Source: Phycisphaeraceae bacterium (GTDB taxonomy: Bacteria > Planctomycetota > Phycisphaerae > Phycisphaerales > Phycisphaeraceae). Taken from it: a DNA stretch of 49,131 bases. Numbering within the stretch: position 1 is the stretch's first letter; every line of letters begins with the position of its first letter. This document shows positions 8,989 to 17,682 of this stretch, one piece after another. The notes beneath the pieces are model-generated. The model was not told the origin of the DNA. It searched no databases and saw only the letters and a program-made list of their open reading frames with translations. The stretch spans positions 1-49,131 of the forward strand of contig JADLFV010000054.1 of the NCBI GenBank assembly GCA_020849625.1, read 5' to 3'. The translations under genes were made by a program, and so were the position numbers.

Positions 8989-9963
8989 CTAAACGACTGC
9001 GCGCCGGCGCAACAGCATCACGCCAGCCAGCACCAGCAGGCTCAGGCCGGCCGGCTCGGGGATGATCGCCCGCAGGGGTGAGCCGCTACTGGGCGTGCCG
9101 GCGGTGAGGCTGAACACGTCGTCGCGGGCGTCCAGGTCGTCACTGCCGATAACGTTGTTGATCCATTGGTTGAAGACGTAAACGCGGATGAAACCTTCCA
9201 CGTCGCCGTAGTCGGAGTCCACGTTGCCGTCGAAGGCAGCGCCGAAGGAATTGACGCCGGCCAGCAGGTCGTGGCCGCGCAGGTGGATGAACACGCCGCC
9301 GCCGCTGTCACCGGGCGCGATCAATCCTTCCATGGCCAGCGGCGGGTTGAAGCCATAGCGGCTGTCGGCTGCGCTGTTGGGGTTATCGAAGTCGGACATG
9401 TAGATGCGATCCGCTTTCCCACCGCTGGGGAATGCGTGATCGATCATGTTCTGCGTGGCGCGTTTTTCGCCGTCGAACGTGGTGGATCCGGTCAGCCCGG
9501 TGCCGGTCTTGCCGTAGCCGACGTAAGTGCCGACCTCGCCCAACTCGCGCTGGGCCTTGTAGCGCTTGGCGGGCGTGATATCGGTGACCGGCCTGTCGAG
9601 CAGGGCCAAGCCGATGTCGTAGCCCAAGGACAGATCGCCGTTCCAGCGACGATGCACCGCAACCTGCACCACGTTGTAGTCCTGGCCGCCGATGGTATAG
9701 GTCAACGAAGTCGCGCCATCCAGCACGTGGCCCGCGGTCAGCACCCACTGCGAATCGATCAGGACACCAGAGCCCCAGAAGCTGTAGGAGTCGGTCTCGC
9801 CGTAGAACTGGCCTACGGATGCGTAGGCGTTGCCCAGGTCCAGGTAGCCCTGGTCATCGACATCGGCGCGGATGGTGCCCGCCTGCGCAGCCGCAGTTGA
9901 TCCGATCACGATCAATACGGCTACCAGCCGTCTGCGACAGACGGATTGGAGAAATGGCGACAT
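8989..9963 (-). CDS. Secreted trypsin-like serine protease with PEP-CTERM tail
   Basis: The 324-residue protein has a signal peptide (to about residue 28, AAAQA) and an S1 chymotrypsin-fold domain with the triad His79 (LTAGH), Asp116 (YDIGLALL) and Ser220 (GDSGGGV). It ends with PEP at 302-304, a hydrophobic stretch and RRR, the PEP-CTERM signal cut by an exosortase-like enzyme. It is expected to be exported and processed at the cell surface. The gene is transcribed towards gltD and appears to be a single unit. The substrate is unknown. Confidence 0.9.
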   Translation of the reverse strand: MSPFLQSVCRRRLVAVLIVIGSTAAAQAGTIRADVDDQGYLDLGNAYASVGQFYGETDSYSFWGSGVLIDSQWVLTAGHVLDGATSLTYTIGGQDYNVVQVAVHRRWNGDLSLGYDIGLALLDRPVTDITPAKRYKAQRELGEVGTYVGYGKTGTGLTGSTTFDGEKRATQNMIDHAFPSGGKADRIYMSDFDNPNSAADSRYGFNPPLAMEGLIAPGDSGGGVFIHLRGHDLLAGVNSFGAAFDGNVDSDYGDVEGFIRVYVFNQWINNVIGSDDLDARDDVFSLTAGTPSSGSPLRAIIPEPAGLSLLVLAGVMLLRRRAVV

Positions 9964-10159
9964 ACCCTGGATCCTCCGCCCAGCATCGTATCTGTCATTC
10001 TAGACAGTCGTCACTTCGGGCCAACCTCATTGCCCCCCTGCGGCAAAAAAAATAGCGCCCGGCGAAAAATCCTGCAAAGCTGGATGTTTTCGGACCCACA
10101 GCCAGCACAGGCGCCGTGAGACAATGGCCACGATCAGGCTTTACCGCTAGTCTGTGGCC

Positions 10160-11008
10160 ATGCGATTGCTGATCCTCGGCGACATCGTGGGCGATCCGGG
10201 CATCCTGGCGGTCACCCAGCAACTGCCCGCCCTGCGCCAGCGCTACCGGGCGGACCTGGTTATCGCCAATGCCGAGAACGCCCACCAGGGCACGGGGCTG
10301 ACGCCCAATCTCTACAAGAAACTGCTGGCCGCCGGCATCGACGCCATGACCCTGGGCGATCACTGTTACAAGAAGAACCAGATCATCCCCACGCTTCAGC
10401 AGGTTGACAATTTGATCCGCCCCTGCAATCTCTCGGCGCAGGCTCTGGGGCGCACGAGCATGGTGATTCAAAAAGAAGGCTTGGCGTCGTTGTACGTCTT
10501 CACCGTGCTGGGCCGGTTGATGATGTCGATGCCGGCCAACGATCCGTTCGCCGCCGCCGACGCCATGCTCAGCACCGCGCCGCGCGATGCGGCTGTCATC
10601 GTGGAAGTACACGCCGAAGCGACCAGCGAAAAGGTCGCACTGGGCTGGCACCTCAACGGCCGCGCTGCCGTGGTCTTCGGCACGCACACGCACATCTCCA
10701 CCCGCGACGCTCGCCTGCTGCCGCCCGGCATCCCCTCACCCGAGGCGGGATGGGACAATTCCGGGGGCGGGGGCACGGCGTACGTCAGCGACCTCGGCAT
10801 GTGCGGCCCGATCGACGGTGTGCTCGGCCGCCGCGCCGATCGCGTGCTCAAACACATGACCAGCAACATGCCCGCGCCCTTCGACGTGGCGGAAGGCAAC
10901 CCGCAGGTGCAGGGCGTGTTCGTGGAATTGTCCGGGCGCTGCGCATCAGCCATCGAGTCTTTTACTGCCGTGGCCGACCCCGCCCAACCGCCATTCTGTG
11001 AGGGCTGA
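10160..11008 (+). CDS. YmdB-family metallophosphoesterase
   Basis: The 282-residue protein resembles the TIGR00282/YmdB family of dinuclear-metal phosphodiesterases, which in Bacillus hydrolyse 2',3'-cyclic nucleotides and affect sporulation and biofilm choice. Visible metal motifs are GDIVGDPG (start), IANAENA, TLGDHCYKK, EVHAEATSEK and GTHTHISTRD. I prefer the ATG at 10160 to the GTG six bases earlier: TAGTCT at 10148-10153 looks like a -10 box, placing the ATG near the transcript's first base. No ribosome site is present. The gene stands alone; the 270 bp after it hold nothing I can name. Confidence 0.9.
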   Translation: MRLLILGDIVGDPGILAVTQQLPALRQRYRADLVIANAENAHQGTGLTPNLYKKLLAAGIDAMTLGDHCYKKNQIIPTLQQVDNLIRPCNLSAQALGRTSMVIQKEGLASLYVFTVLGRLMMSMPANDPFAAADAMLSTAPRDAAVIVEVHAEATSEKVALGWHLNGRAAVVFGTHTHISTRDARLLPPGIPSPEAGWDNSGGGGTAYVSDLGMCGPIDGVLGRRADRVLKHMTSNMPAPFDVAEGNPQVQGVFVELSGRCASAIESFTAVADPAQPPFCEG

Positions 11009-11281
11009 AGCGACGCTGCTCATTCTGCCGCGTGGGTAATTTGCCACAGCGCATGTTGCCTCAACGCCACATCCCGGATGAACCCACCCCGTGAGCGGGA
11101 CAGGGTAAATCATTGTCTGACACAAGGTTGCGCCACGTCCCGGATTCTGGCATGACCGTTGCCACTTCAATGGCGGCGCGGCGGAGTGACCGACGGACGG
11201 GCCTTGGGAGGGCGCCCCTCCGTCGAGCTTCGCCCGCCATCAGGTGTTCGGTTCTGTTGTACCGATTCAGGGAGACGCATC

Positions 11282-11812
11282 ATGTTGTACCGAAGTTTGT
11301 TCCTGTTTGGCGTGGCGTTCGCGCTGGTCACGGCCGGCCAGGTCCGGGCCGACGGACGCATCCTCTTCAACGACGGCCGCCAGATCTACCAGGCCCCCGG
11401 CGGCGTGGGTGAGTATCACGACGGCATCGCCCAACTGCACGGCCCGCGCCAGGAGGCCACCGGCCTCGGCGACCGCGACGATGTCGTGGAACTGGTGCAG
11501 AACCACATGGTCGTGCTGATCGACCCCGACGCTCACTATCTGGACAAGCGTCCGGGCCGCATGGATCAGAACCACTCGTTCCTGCGGGCCCAGCGCCTTT
11601 ACGCCGCCCGCCACGCACTGCCCACGCGGGTCATCCGCCGCGCGGATGCGACCTGCACGAAGTCGGCTGACCAGATCAAGCCCAGCTTCATCCTCTTCAA
11701 GCCCGACTACATGGAGCGCCGCCACCAGAGCGATTCGCCGCGCCCGATGATCCCCAGCGTGCCGCGACCCTCGGCCGACAAGGCGCAGGACCTGATGGTG
11801 CTGGCTCGCTGA
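11282..11812 (+). CDS. Small secreted protein, unknown function
   Basis: The 176-residue protein begins at an ATG with a GGGAG ribosome site seven bases upstream. It opens with a signal peptide (MLYRSLFLFGVAFALVTAGQ, cut near VRA) and the rest is hydrophilic with no motif I recognise (RIDRRAD-rich, with one cysteine, ATCTKSAD). The reading frame extends further upstream but that part lacks protein character. Neighbours give no functional clue. Confidence 0.65.
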   Translation: MLYRSLFLFGVAFALVTAGQVRADGRILFNDGRQIYQAPGGVGEYHDGIAQLHGPRQEATGLGDRDDVVELVQNHMVVLIDPDAHYLDKRPGRMDQNHSFLRAQRLYAARHALPTRVIRRADATCTKSADQIKPSFILFKPDYMERRHQSDSPRPMIPSVPRPSADKAQDLMVLAR

Positions 11813-11937
11813 ATACAGCGACTGTGACACGAAACCTACCAGCCCCTGATCGCGTACGGCTCAGTGCATCCTCTGCCTGGGCCGTACTGCTTTGTGATTC
11901 AGCGGTTTCTGTGATTCGATTGGAACAGGATTTGATA

Positions 11938-12103
11938 TGAACCGCAGAGGCGCAGAGGACACAGAGGAAGACAAGACAACTCATTCAAGAAGGAACCCAG
12001 GAACCCAGGAATAAGATGGTGCGAATGTTTTATATTCCTGCCTTCCTGGTTTCCTTCTTTTATCATGCCTTTCTCAGCGTCCTCTACGCCTCTGCGGTTC
12101 AAA
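11938..12103. repeat. Palindromic repeat, family A copy 1
   Basis: The arms begin with TGAACCGCAGAGGCGCAGAG and end with its approximate complement CTACGCCTCTGCGGTTCAAA. The inside (GACAAGACAACTCATT, AAGAAGGAA, CCAGGAACCCAGG, then TTCCTGCCTTCCTGG) is nearly the same as in copy 2 (15118-15293) and, inverted, in copy 4 (30913-31082). It lies between a plus-strand gene and the methyltransferase stop three bases away. Confidence 0.9.
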
Positions 12104-12106
12104 TAA

Positions 12107-13024
12107 TCACTTGCGGATCAGATATTGCACGCGCGTGCCGGTGTGCGTGAAGGAGGCGAAGTGGCCCAGGACCTGGTCGCAGCGGCGGCGCAGCAGAGAG
12201 CGGCGGGCGAACTTGCTCGTCGAGCCCGAGCGATAGCCGTGCGTGGAGAAGTCGATCACCCGCAGATGGGCCCGGCGGAAGTAGTGTGTCATGGAGACGT
12301 GGCTGGGCACATAGAGATGCCCGGGATCGAAGTAGTACCAGTCGCGACCTTGCGTCCACATGCTCAGGCTCTGTGCTGAGAGCGTTTGCAGATACATCAC
12401 GCCGCCCCGGCGCAGGGCCGCGGTCAGTTGTCGCAGCACGGTCGAGGGACTTTCCAGGTGCTCGAAGACGTTGTTGAGGATGATCACGTCGAACGAGTCA
12501 GCCTCCAGCTCGACCTTCTCGATGGGTCCGACCAGGAACGGGGCGCCTGAGAGTTTCTGGGCCTGGTCGGCGACCATGGGCGAGATGTCGTTGCCGATCG
12601 CATCCCAGCCCAGTTCGACCGCGGCCCGCAGCAGCCGGCCCTGGCCGGAGGCGACCTCTAGCAACCGGCCGGTCTTGCGGTAAGGCTCGTAGCGCAGCAT
12701 TCGCCGCTTCCACCGCGCCACGTCAGCGTCGATGTCGCGCTGAAACTGCATCTTGGTCTGCCACTGGGCGTCGTAGTGGTCAGCCGGGGCGTCGGGGAAG
12801 CGATCGCGCTGGAACTGGCCGGTCACGCTGCAGAGCCAGTAGTCGCCGCTGTGGGTGGGAAACAGGTGATGAGGCGTGGTGTAACCGAGGGCGTCGCAGT
12901 GCCGCATGACGCGGGTGGCCGGATCGGTCCGGGCCCACAGGCGATGAAGCAGCCAGGGCAGCGTGCGGGCGGGGGCGGTCTGCGGCCGAACCGGGGATTC
13001 AAGCTGGCCGTCGATGCTGGGCAT
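12107..13024 (-). CDS. Class I SAM-dependent methyltransferase
   Basis: The 305-residue protein has a Rossmann methyltransferase domain with motif I LLEVASGQGRLL (about 121-132), the acidic motif II region (GNDISPMV) and the post-I motif FDVIILNNVFEHLESP. The N-terminal 100 residues contain a segment (THSGDYWLCSVTGQFQRDRFP) seen in methyltransferases acting in sugar or surface-polymer pathways. The acceptor cannot be told from sequence. No ribosome site precedes the ATG. Confidence 0.85.
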   Translation of the reverse strand: MPSIDGQLESPVRPQTAPARTLPWLLHRLWARTDPATRVMRHCDALGYTTPHHLFPTHSGDYWLCSVTGQFQRDRFPDAPADHYDAQWQTKMQFQRDIDADVARWKRRMLRYEPYRKTGRLLEVASGQGRLLRAAVELGWDAIGNDISPMVADQAQKLSGAPFLVGPIEKVELEADSFDVIILNNVFEHLESPSTVLRQLTAALRRGGVMYLQTLSAQSLSMWTQGRDWYYFDPGHLYVPSHVSMTHYFRRAHLRVIDFSTHGYRSGSTSKFARRSLLRRRCDQVLGHFASFTHTGTRVQYLIRK

Positions 13025-13069
13025 AACCCGTATGTTTTATCCGCTTTGAACGGTGGGGGCCAGCTTGTG

Positions 13070-13245
13070 TCAAACTCGATGTGTCAAACTCGAAACTCGA
13101 AATCCGACGGCTTCAACAGCGGCAACAGCCGCTAAACTCGAAATAAACCTCAAATCCCAAGCGGCTGGCTTCGAGTTTGGGATTTATTTCGAGTTTCGAG
13201 TTTAGCGGCCATGCCGCTGTTGCGGCCGTCGGACTTCGAGTTTCA
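13070..13245. repeat. Palindromic element with AAACTCG heptads
   Basis: The left arm (about 13073-13141) has AAACTCG heptads followed by CCGACGGCTTCAACAGCGGC and AACAGCCGCTAAACTCG. The right arm (about 13171-13243) reads its complement, including TTTAGCGGCCATGCCGCTG. A related core, TTTAGCGGCTGATGCCGCTG, occurs at 42840-42859. The element fills the gap between the methyltransferase start and the ABC ATPase stop, whose TGA (13243-13245) touches it. Confidence 0.85.
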
Positions 13246-14304
13246 GTCCATCAGGATCACCACGTCGCGGGGATCAATACGGCAGGCCACGGCCGCGTTC
13301 GCTTTCCCGGGCTTGGGATTCAACTCAAAGGCCTTCACCAGCAGGTCGCCTTCCAGACGCAGGTGGTGCTGGGCCATTTCACCCAGGTAGATGGTGCGGG
13401 CGGGCGTGGCCTGGAAGTGATTGGGCGAGCCGTTGGCCTCATGCAGCCGTATCGCTTCGGGGCGCAGCGAGCAGGTGACGTTGCCCGTGGCCGGCAGATC
13501 CTGCGGGAAGCAGGTCGAGCGCAGCAGGCCGGCCGCGGTCTCCAGCACCACGGCCTCGCCCTCGCGCCCGCGGATCACCCCCGAAAGGAAATTGGTCTCA
13601 CCGAGGAAGTCCGCCACGAAGCGATTGTGCGGCCGGGTGTACAGGGCCGCCGGCGGACCGATCTGCTCCAGCCTGCCGTCGCGCAGCACCGCCATGCGAT
13701 CCGCCATCGACAGCGCTTCCTTCTGATCATGCGTGACGTACACGGCCGTGATCTTCGTACGCTTGCACAGATCGCGAATCTGCTGTCGCATCTCCAGGCG
13801 CAATTTCGCATCCAGATTCGACAGCGGCTCATCCAGCAGCAGCACCCGCGGCTCGATCACCAGTGCCCGCGCCAACGCCACCCGCTGCTGCTGACCGCCC
13901 GACAACTCGTTGATCTTGCGTTGAGCGTAAGCGGTCATCTGCACGGTCGTCAGCGCCTCATTCACACGGCGATTTTTATCTTCCGGGGGGACCTTGCGCA
14001 CGTCCAGCCCGAAGGCCACGTTCTGGGCCACCGTCATGTGCGGCCAGAGCGCGTAACTTTGAAACACCATCGCCGTCTGCCGCTTGTTGGCGGGCATGTG
14101 AGTCACATCATCATCGCCGAAGCGCACCGTGCCGCCGGTCGGCTCGATGAAACCGGCGATCATGCGCAGGATGGTGGTCTTGCCGCAACCGCTGGGCCCC
14201 AGCAGGAAAAAAAGCTCGCCGGCTTCGATGTGCAGATCCAATGTCTCGACGGCCGTGGTGCGGCCGTAGCGTTTGGTCAGTTGCGTCAGCGTGATGGGCG
14301 TCAC
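13243..14304 (-). CDS. ABC transporter ATP-binding protein (MalK/PotA/UgpC type)
   Basis: The 353-residue ATPase has Walker A GPSGCGKT (36-43), the Q-loop FQSYALWPHMT, signature LSGGQQQR, Walker B VLLLDEPLSNLD and a C-terminal TOBE-type regulatory domain of about 110 residues. This architecture belongs to importers of sugars, polyamines or iron. No permease or binding protein gene lies nearby, so it is an orphan here and may serve several importers. A GTG start is used, nine bases after the pgeF stop, so it is the third gene of an hscA-pgeF-ABC operon. Confidence 0.93.
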   Translation of the reverse strand: MTPITLTQLTKRYGRTTAVETLDLHIEAGELFFLLGPSGCGKTTILRMIAGFIEPTGGTVRFGDDDVTHMPANKRQTAMVFQSYALWPHMTVAQNVAFGLDVRKVPPEDKNRRVNEALTTVQMTAYAQRKINELSGGQQQRVALARALVIEPRVLLLDEPLSNLDAKLRLEMRQQIRDLCKRTKITAVYVTHDQKEALSMADRMAVLRDGRLEQIGPPAALYTRPHNRFVADFLGETNFLSGVIRGREGEAVVLETAAGLLRSTCFPQDLPATGNVTCSLRPEAIRLHEANGSPNHFQATPARTIYLGEMAQHHLRLEGDLLVKAFELNPKPGKANAAVACRIDPRDVVILMD

Positions 14305-14313
14305 GCGATCAGG

Positions 14314-15117
14314 TTAATGTGTCGCGTCCGCCGCGTCGAGTGCGATCACCGCCGCCATGTGCCCGGTGGTCTGCCCGCGATGGGTCACGTCCCGCCGGTA
14401 GCTGAAAAACTCCGCCTCATCGCGGTACGTGCAGCGATCGCAGCCGTCGATGCGGTCCGGCGTCACGCCCGCCCGCTGCAACTGCATCGCCACCGCCCCC
14501 GGAAGATCAATATGGGGACGTGGGGAGTCCTGCCGTACCGCCGCATCTAACCGCGCGCTCACAAATGCCTCCGCCACTTCCTCGCCCACCTCGAAATGCT
14601 CCACCCCGATGGCCGGCCCGACCGCTGCCACCACCCGCGAGACGTCCATCGTCGCCAGCACCGCGCCCACCACGCCCGCCGCCACCCCGCGCCAACCGGC
14701 ATGGGCCGCCGCGATCTGTTGGCCGTCATGCAACAATAGCGCCACACAGTCGGCCGTGCGGATCGTCAACATCCGCTGCGGCAGATCGGTCACCATCGCA
14801 TCGGCCTGCCGCACATCGCACGGCCGCGGCGGCTTGGGCGGCAGACCCGTCCACACACCACATCCGTGCACCTGCTTCAATTCGTAGCGCATGTACCGCT
14901 GCAATCCCACCGCCGCCCGCAGGCGACGAAAGTTCTCACTGATCAGCGCATTGGCATCGCCCGCCCCCTTGCCCAGCGACCCGAGGTTCAGTGAAGCGTA
15001 ATTCCCCTTGCTGATCCCCCCGATGCGCGTGGAAAACGCATGCCGCACCCCGCGTTGCCGCAGCAGCGGCGACTGATACGTGACCACGCCATTGTCGTGT
15101 TCAATACGTTCGAGCAT
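14314..15117 (-). CDS. pgeF: PgeF/YfiH-family purine nucleosidase or multicopper polyphenol oxidase-like protein
   Basis: The 267-residue protein carries the three zinc ligands of the family: His84 (KQVHG), Cys124 (TADCVALLLHD) and His139 (HAGWRGVAAGVV). Members correct misincorporated L-Ser in peptidoglycan precursors in E. coli and show purine nucleoside activity in other bacteria; older databases call them laccase domain proteins. I chose the ATG at 15117 because the frame upstream is repeat DNA. The repeat ends three bases before this ATG and no ribosome site remains. One CCCCCGGAAG lies at 14496-14505. Confidence 0.9.
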   Translation of the reverse strand: MLERIEHDNGVVTYQSPLLRQRGVRHAFSTRIGGISKGNYASLNLGSLGKGAGDANALISENFRRLRAAVGLQRYMRYELKQVHGCGVWTGLPPKPPRPCDVRQADAMVTDLPQRMLTIRTADCVALLLHDGQQIAAAHAGWRGVAAGVVGAVLATMDVSRVVAAVGPAIGVEHFEVGEEVAEAFVSARLDAAVRQDSPRPHIDLPGAVAMQLQRAGVTPDRIDGCDRCTYRDEAEFFSYRRDVTHRGQTTGHMAAVIALDAADATH

Positions 15118-15293
15118 AAATTGAACCGCAGAGGCGCAGAGGACACCGAGGAAGACAAGACAACTCATTGAAGAAGGAAACCAGGAACCCAGGAAACCAT
15201 GAATAAGATGTGTGAATTGTTTTTTTATTCCTGCCTTCCTGGTTTCCTTCTTTTATCATGCCTTCCTCCGAGTCCTCTGCGTCTCTGCGTTTA
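15118..15293. repeat. Palindromic repeat, family A copy 2, filling the hscA-pgeF gap
   Basis: The element starts AAATTGAACCGCAGAGGCGC directly after the pgeF start codon (minus-strand sense: before it) and ends CTCTGCGTCTCTGCGTTTA, whose TTA is the hscA stop codon. It therefore spans the whole gap between two operon genes. The interior matches copy 1 closely. Confidence 0.9.
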
Positions 15294-17243
15294 GTTCCCT
15301 TCTTCTCTCAGCGTCCGCGTGATCGCCGCCTCGGCCAGCCTGATCGTGGCGTGATCCATCTTCGTCATCGCTGCCCCGAAGGCGTCGGCGTCGGGGTTCT
15401 CCGCATCGATGAAGCCCCGCACCGCGGCGATGTGATCTTCGATTTGCTTGACGTATTCCGGGGGTAGATCACTGCCCACGCGATCGAGTTGCTTGCGAAT
15501 GTTGCGGATGTCCAGTTGTGCATTCAGCCGCAGGTCGATCAGGCGATGGGCGGTCATGTCTTCGCGGGCATGCTCGAACGACTCGCGCTCCAGACGATCG
15601 ACTTCATCCCGGCTCAGGCCATGCGAAGGAATCACCTGGATCGAAGCGCGTCGGCCGCTGCGCTGTTCGACCGCCCGCACGTTGAGGATGCCGTTGGCGT
15701 CAACCAGGAACGTCACCTCGATTTTGGGCAGGCCCGCCGGCATCGGCGGAATGTTGCGCAGCTCGAACTGCCCCAGCGTGCGGCAATCCTTGACCAACTC
15801 GCGCTCGCCCTGCAACACGTGAATCTTCACGTTGGTCTGGCCCTCGGTATAAGTCGAGAACATCTCCGTGGCGCGGGCGGGAATCGTCGAGTTGGCGGTG
15901 ATCAGCTTGGCCACCGCGCCGCCCATCGTCTCGATGCCCAGCGACAGCGGGATCACATCCAGCAGCAGCCGATCGCGGTGCACGCCGGCCAGGATCGCAC
16001 CCTGCACCGCAGCGCCCAGCGCCACCACTTCGTCGGGATTCAGGGCAGTGTAGGGTTCGGTCTCGAACAGCTCACCCACGGCGCGATTCACCGCCGGGAT
16101 GCGGGTCGAGCCGCCCACCATGACCACCCGTTCGATGTCGCCCGGTGAAAGTTTGGCTGCACGCAGCGCCCGCCGGCAGCACTCCAACGAGCGCTCGATC
16201 CACGGCTGGATCATCTTTTCCAACTCAACTCGCGTGATCGTCCGCTGATACACGCGCCCTTCGCCAAGGTCAATCTCGACTGTCGCCTGTTCCTGTTGTG
16301 ACAAGCGAATCTTGGTGGCCTCGGCGAAGTTGCGAAACGCCTGTCGCGTGCCGGGGGGGAAATCGATGTGCGCCCCGAACTTGGCGCGAATCTCCGCCTG
16401 CATCAGCTCCACGATCATGCGATCGACATCATCGCCGCCCAGGTGCGTGTCGCCGGCCGTCGATAACACCTGGTCCACCGCGCCGCTGTCGGTGTGCTGC
16501 AAACGAAGGATGGAAATATCGAACGTGCCGCCGCCGAGGTCATAGACGGCGATGGTCTGAGCGATGGCGGATGGCGGATGGCGGATGGCGGATGGCTCGC
16601 CGACACACACTTCCGGCTTAATCTTGGCGTGCAGCACAAGCGAACCATCTTTGTTCTTCCTTACGATCCCTGATCCCTGATCCCTGAACCCGATCCCATA
16701 CGCCAGCGCCGCCGCCGTCGGTTCATTGACGATCCGCACCACGTCCAGGCCCGCCAGTCGCCCGGCATCGCGCGTGGCCTGGCGCTGGGCGTCGTCGAAG
16801 TAGGCCGGCACGGTCACCACCGCCTTGCGCAGCTCACGGCCCAGGGCTGCTTCCGCCCAGCTCTTGAGCTCGCGCAGGATCATAGCGCTGATCTGCGGCG
16901 GGCTGAACACCTGATCGTCCACCTTCACGCGGGCGGTTTCATGCTCGCCTTCGACCACCTCGTAGGGCAGATAGTCCAACACACCGGCCGCGTCGGCCAG
17001 ACCTTTGCCCATCAGCCGCTTGATGCTGAAGACCGTGCGCTGGGGATGCTCCACGGCATGGCGGCGGGCTTCGTCGCCGATGGCTTCGGGCGCCCCGTCG
17101 CGCAGACGCACCACGCTCGGTAGAATGCGTCGTCCACCCGGCCCCTCCAGGATGCGCGGCCCGGTTTCGTCGGCCACAGCCACTAGGGAGTTGGTCGTGC
17201 CCAGGTCAATGCCCATGATCGGTTCGTGTGCTTCTGCGTTCAT
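15291..17243 (-). CDS. hscA: HscA-like Hsp70 chaperone
   Basis: The 650-residue protein has the Hsp70 ATPase fold: [12 protein letters not shown] (11-22), [16 protein letters not shown] (145-160), [26 protein letters not shown] (234-246) and [13 protein letters not shown], followed by a substrate-binding domain. Wording such as [12 protein letters not shown] and LPYEV is closer to HscA, the iron-sulphur assembly chaperone, than to DnaK; no hscB lies beside it. About 45 extra residues (185-229) interrupt the ATPase domain where E. coli HscA has only about five; the DNA there is two heptad tandem arrays. The stop TAA is part of the adjoining repeat. It may be leaderless (TAAACT nine bases before ATG). 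Confidence 0.9.
   Translation of the reverse strand: MNAEAHEPIMGIDLGTTNSLVAVADETGPRILEGPGGRRILPSVVRLRDGAPEAIGDEARRHAVEHPQRTVFSIKRLMGKGLADAAGVLDYLPYEVVEGEHETARVKVDDQVFSPPQISAMILRELKSWAEAALGRELRKAVVTVPAYFDDAQRQATRDAGRLAGLDVVRIVNEPTAAALAYGIGFRDQGSGIVRKNKDGSLVLHAKIKPEVCVGEPSAIRHPPSAIAQTIAVYDLGGGTFDISILRLQHTDSGAVDQVLSTAGDTHLGGDDVDRMIVELMQAEIRAKFGAHIDFPPGTRQAFRNFAEATKIRLSQQEQATVEIDLGEGRVYQRTITRVELEKMIQPWIERSLECCRRALRAAKLSPGDIERVVMVGGSTRIPAVNRAVGELFETEPYTALNPDEVVALGAAVQGAILAGVHRDRLLLDVIPLSLGIETMGGAVAKLITANSTIPARATEMFSTYTEGQTNVKIHVLQGERELVKDCRTLGQFELRNIPPMPAGLPKIEVTFLVDANGILNVRAVEQRSGRRASIQVIPSHGLSRDEVDRLERESFEHAREDMTAHRLIDLRLNAQLDIRNIRKQLDRVGSDLPPEYVKQIEDHIAAVRGFIDAENPDADAFGAAMTKMDHATIRLAEAAITRTLREEGN
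16563..16698. repeat. Two heptanucleotide arrays inside hscA
   Basis: GATGGCG is repeated five times (16563-16596, last unit imperfect) and GATCCCT three times plus two variants (16665-16698). Both keep the hscA frame open. Because three heptads make 21 bp, the peptides repeat every seven residues ([11 protein letters not shown]). The stretch between them encodes a unique peptide. The location is a surface loop between the two halves of the ATPase domain. Confidence 0.9.
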
Positions 17244-17272
17244 CAGTCTGCAAGTTTAGGCGAGTCTGCCCC

Positions 17273-17644
17273 ATGTTTGAAATCGAAGTCGAACGCATTT
17301 TCCACGCCAGCCACGCCCTGCAACTGCCCGACGGCTCGCTGGAGCCGGTGCACGCCCACCACTGGCGGGTCACCGCCGTCGTCGCGGCCGAGAAACTAGA
17401 CGCCATGTCCTGCGTGATGGACTTTCACCGCCTGGAAAAACTGCTGGACGACGCCATCGAGCCGTGGCACGACCAGCACCTCAACGACGTGCCGCCCTTT
17501 GCCGGCTCAATCAACCCCAGCGCCGAGCGCGTGGCTGAACAGATCGCCCTGGCGGTAGCTGGACATCTGCCGCAGCGCGTGCACCTGGAACGGGTCACCG
17601 TGACCGAAGCCACCGGCTGCCGGGCGACGTGGCGCGCACAGTAA
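17273..17644 (+). CDS. 6-pyruvoyltetrahydropterin synthase / QueD-like protein lacking the catalytic cysteine
   Basis: The 123-residue protein has the family fold and the zinc histidines: His14 (HASHAL), then His27 and His29 (VHAHHW). MDFHRLEKLLDDAI and the HDQHLND segment are also typical, as is the C-terminal TEATGCRATW. QueD and PTPS enzymes have a catalytic cysteine a few residues before HGH; here the loop reads DGSLEPVHAHH with no cysteine. The product may therefore be a PTPS-like paralogue with a different reaction. It diverges from hscA with about 30 bp between starts. Confidence 0.85.
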   Translation: MFEIEVERIFHASHALQLPDGSLEPVHAHHWRVTAVVAAEKLDAMSCVMDFHRLEKLLDDAIEPWHDQHLNDVPPFAGSINPSAERVAEQIALAVAGHLPQRVHLERVTVTEATGCRATWRAQ

Positions 17645-17648
17645 TACC

Positions 17649-17672
17649 GACTGGTCGCTTAAGCGACCAGTC
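17649..17672. terminator. Perfect 24-bp palindrome between converging genes
   Basis: GACTGGTCGC-TTAA-GCGACCAGTC is a 10-bp perfect stem placed five bases after one stop codon and eleven before the other (guaA). There is no T run. Its location between converging genes fits a two-way terminator. Confidence 0.7.
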
Positions 17673-17682
17673 CAAACGCACG

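Noticed and set aside
13070..13245. Spaced AAACTCG units as a CRISPR array
   Set aside because: Units are 7 bp, nearly contiguous and palindromic, with no regular spacers and no cas genes.
13177..14550. A 457-codon plus-strand frame across the ABC ATPase and pgeF
   Set aside because: It is antisense to two well-supported genes and starts within a palindromic repeat.
15448..16148. Plus-strand frames over hscA
   Set aside because: They are antisense to a clear Hsp70 with intact motifs along its whole length.
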